Shown piece after piece: positions 34,392 to 35,897 of a stretch of 35,897 nucleotides of DNA (position 1 is its first letter; each line of letters starts with the position of its first letter). Source of the stretch: Candidatus Bathycorpusculum termitum (GTDB lineage Archaea; Thermoproteota; Bathyarchaeia; Bathyarchaeales; Bathycorpusculaceae); assembly GCA_031254875.1 (NCBI GenBank), contig JAIRTW010000053.1, forward strand, positions 1 through 35,897, written 5' to 3'. The translations under genes were made by a program, and so were the position numbers. The notes beneath the pieces were generated by a model. The model saw only the letters and a program-made list of their open reading frames with translations. It was not told where the DNA came from and ran no database searches.

Positions 34392-34674
34392 CGTGCCTGC
34401 ATGTCACAGCATAAATGGTGCCACGGTTAAGGATTAGCCAAGAAATCTAAGTCCATCAAACTCCGCCGCTAAACTTACGGTTATGGTGAAATTCTGCATT
34501 TTAAATAAGAGGAGCCGTTCAAGAGCTTTGTAGGTTCCATCAGACGATGGTGGTTTAAATGGCGGGTTTGATTTATTTTAGCAGGCTAAATCTGCAAAAC
34601 TTTAGAAGCAATCAATTTAGGCACACCTATAAAAGAGTCCAGAACAATCATGCCTACATTAAAGCGGATTTAAC

Positions 34675-35007
34675 ATGAGTGAACAACCAAACGAACAAAC
34701 CCCACCAACTCAGATAACTAAACTTTTAATCGACAACCCCGAGAAGTTCCAGTTCCATGCCGCATACCTTGTTTATGAAGAGGCATTCGATAAAGCACGC
34801 GACAATCAAGCAAAAACGGAACTCAATCAAAATATCTTGGAACTAAGCGAAGACAAAATCGACTCCGAAACCTTCTACATGAATATATCACGTTTTCGAA
34901 AACTCGACGTTCCACGACAGGAACGTTTCTCAATGCAGACACAACGCAAAAAAGACTGGCGCAAGAAGGAACAAAGACAAGATAGAATCAAACGTCATAA
35001 AAAATAG
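34675..35007 (+). CDS. Hypothetical protein with strongly basic tail, 110 aa
   Basis: Residues 1-90 are helical (PEKFQFHAAYLVYEEAFDKA, then ELSEDKIDSETFYMNISRFR). The last 25 are a Lys/Arg/Gln cluster (QRKKDWRKKEQRQDRIKRHK), as in ribosome- or nucleic-acid-associated proteins. No family is recognised. A clear TATA box (CTATAAAAGAG, about 34627-34637) predicts a leader of roughly 18 nt before ATG 34675. It is a single-gene unit. Confidence 0.7.
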   Translation: MSEQPNEQTPPTQITKLLIDNPEKFQFHAAYLVYEEAFDKARDNQAKTELNQNILELSEDKIDSETFYMNISRFRKLDVPRQERFSMQTQRKKDWRKKEQRQDRIKRHKK

Positions 35008-35274
35008 CAGTTAACCATTGGGCGCCTCTAATGGCACCCTGATCCTAACGTTTAGTTAAAAGCCATAAAAACACCCAAGTTAAATGGAGCCGGTTAACTA
35101 ATCAACTGCTACTTTACAGCTAAAACTTAAACCATAGCCTTGCGATAACTCAGCCTTGGAGATTGGAGAATTTAATTTGTGTTAATATGTCAAACGAAAA
35201 CTATTTTTAATATAATATTGTTGGATAACATAGATTAATTGCTAAAGAACCAGAAAAAAACAAATTATGTTTGA

Positions 35275-35897
35275 TCACCTGTGTTTTCTGCGTTTGAACA
35301 CAAACATCACAGCTATGATCACCATAACAAAAATAACAACATGTACAATTGTCCAATTATCCACCATCCCCATCACACGACTCATGTCCTCAGTTAGCAG
35401 AAACACAACAAGCCCAACAACACCCATAACAAGCGCCACCACTAACCGCATAATCATGTGCTTCTTCTGCACCCCACCCTCAACCGCCTCATCACCAGCC
35501 TCAGCCACATACTGACCCACAACACCCTCACCCCCACCCCCACGCTCTGACTTCATTTTCCCTCGCAACAACACATAAACCATCACAATAGCCGCCAATA
35601 TGACACCCGCCACACTTAACACCAGATTCATAAGCGCCCAAACAGGCAAAGGCTCAGGAACCACAACAGAAGGCTCAGGACCAACCGTCGGCGAAGGACT
35701 CACCGGCGAAGGACTAGGCGTTGGAACACTAGGAGAAGGAGAAATAGGAGACGCCCCACCAGAAGAACCACCCGACTGACCACCCGGCACATACTGCGCA
35801 ACAACAGTAATATCCTCAATCACACCAACAAACACACGATCCCAACCACTAAAAACATAACCCAACCGAAACGGACTCACCGGAGCAACAGCACTAC
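35275..35897 (-). CDS. Surface protein with InlB-like repeat and C-terminal membrane segments, 5' end off window
   Basis: Only the C-terminus is present; the frame is open to the right edge. The first visible block, SPFRLGYVFSGWDRVF followed by EDITVVAQY, is the end of an InlB/Listeria-Bacteroides repeat (GYxFxGWD ... ITVxAxY). A Ser/Pro-rich linker of about 50 residues follows, then a TM segment (ALMNLVLSVAGVILAAIVMV), a glycine/acidic loop, and two more TM helices before the basic end KRRKHR. The layout suggests an extracellular adhesin-like stalk on a membrane anchor. Codons are strongly biased to C/A on the plus strand relative to neighbours. Confidence 0.75.
   Translation of the reverse strand, partial: SAVAPVSPFRLGYVFSGWDRVFVGVIEDITVVAQYVPGGQSGGSSGGASPISPSPSVPTPSPSPVSPSPTVGPEPSVVVPEPLPVWALMNLVLSVAGVILAAIVMVYVLLRGKMKSERGGGGEGVVGQYVAEAGDEAVEGGVQKKHMIMRLVVALVMGVVGLVVFLLTEDMSRVMGMVDNWTIVHVVIFVMVIIAVMFVFKRRKHR

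Noticed and set aside
1-35897. CRISPR array, toxin-antitoxin operon or defence island
   Set aside because: No regularly spaced repeats and no nuclease, Cas or toxin motifs. The RHH pair has no adjacent toxin gene.

Overview
The window is archaeal. Archaeal-type or archaeal-eukaryotic genes are spread along it: an Sm-like protein, RIO2 kinase, the Fe-S primase large subunit PriL, uS7 and uS12, geranylgeranyl reductase, pantoate kinase with archaeal phosphopantetheine adenylyltransferase, an asparagine synthetase related to AsnRS, and methenyl-H4MPT cyclohydrolase. TATA-like boxes sit about 25 nt ahead of plausible transcript starts, and TTG and GTG starts are common. H4MPT C1 chemistry, GTP-type PEPCK, a PheS/PheT pair and HTH-RDD fusions best fit Thermoproteota, probably Bathyarchaeia. 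That placement is inference; no rRNA gene is present.

Layout. 1-820 is a decayed IS1-family transposase, itself interrupted by a 160-bp inverted-repeat element with an 8-bp target duplication. 821-3163 holds two small unknown genes, LSm and RIO2. 3314-3404 is a long hairpin. 3721-6916 holds an HTH-RDD membrane protein, pyrI, a YkgJ-type Cys-cluster protein, a MazG-like protein and mch. 6917-9411 is gene-poor: one ECF-S-like membrane protein, a serine recombinase remnant and a second long hairpin. 9412-10668 encodes a large coiled-coil protein. 10809-13018 is an accessory island with two divergent ribbon-helix-helix regulators sharing an operator region, a zinc-ribbon protein and a HEAT-like gene cut by an in-frame stop.

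13351-16777 is pheST plus a small trailing ORF. 17329-21336 holds small zinc proteins, a GGCT-like protein, priL and a SEC-C protein. 21543-23920 holds a TGS-domain GTPase convergent with rps12-rps7. 24299-27932 contains two divergent regulator-target pairs: HxlR with geranylgeranyl reductase, and Lrp/AsnC with the asparagine synthetase, which is followed by pckG. 29986-32864 holds a zinc ribbon, a CoA operon (ECF S component, pantoate kinase, PPAT) and a 50-residue Cys-rich protein. 33023-34342 is a phosphoribosyltransferase with a heavily frameshifted hydrolase pseudogene behind it. The right edge cuts a surface protein with an InlB-like repeat.

Most of the window is ordinary core metabolism and information processing. 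I do not see a defence system, CRISPR array, tRNA or rRNA. The least expected signals are the small inverted-repeat elements, the phased operators of the RHH pair, and the palindromes placed on both predicted starts between the HxlR gene and the lipid reductase gene.
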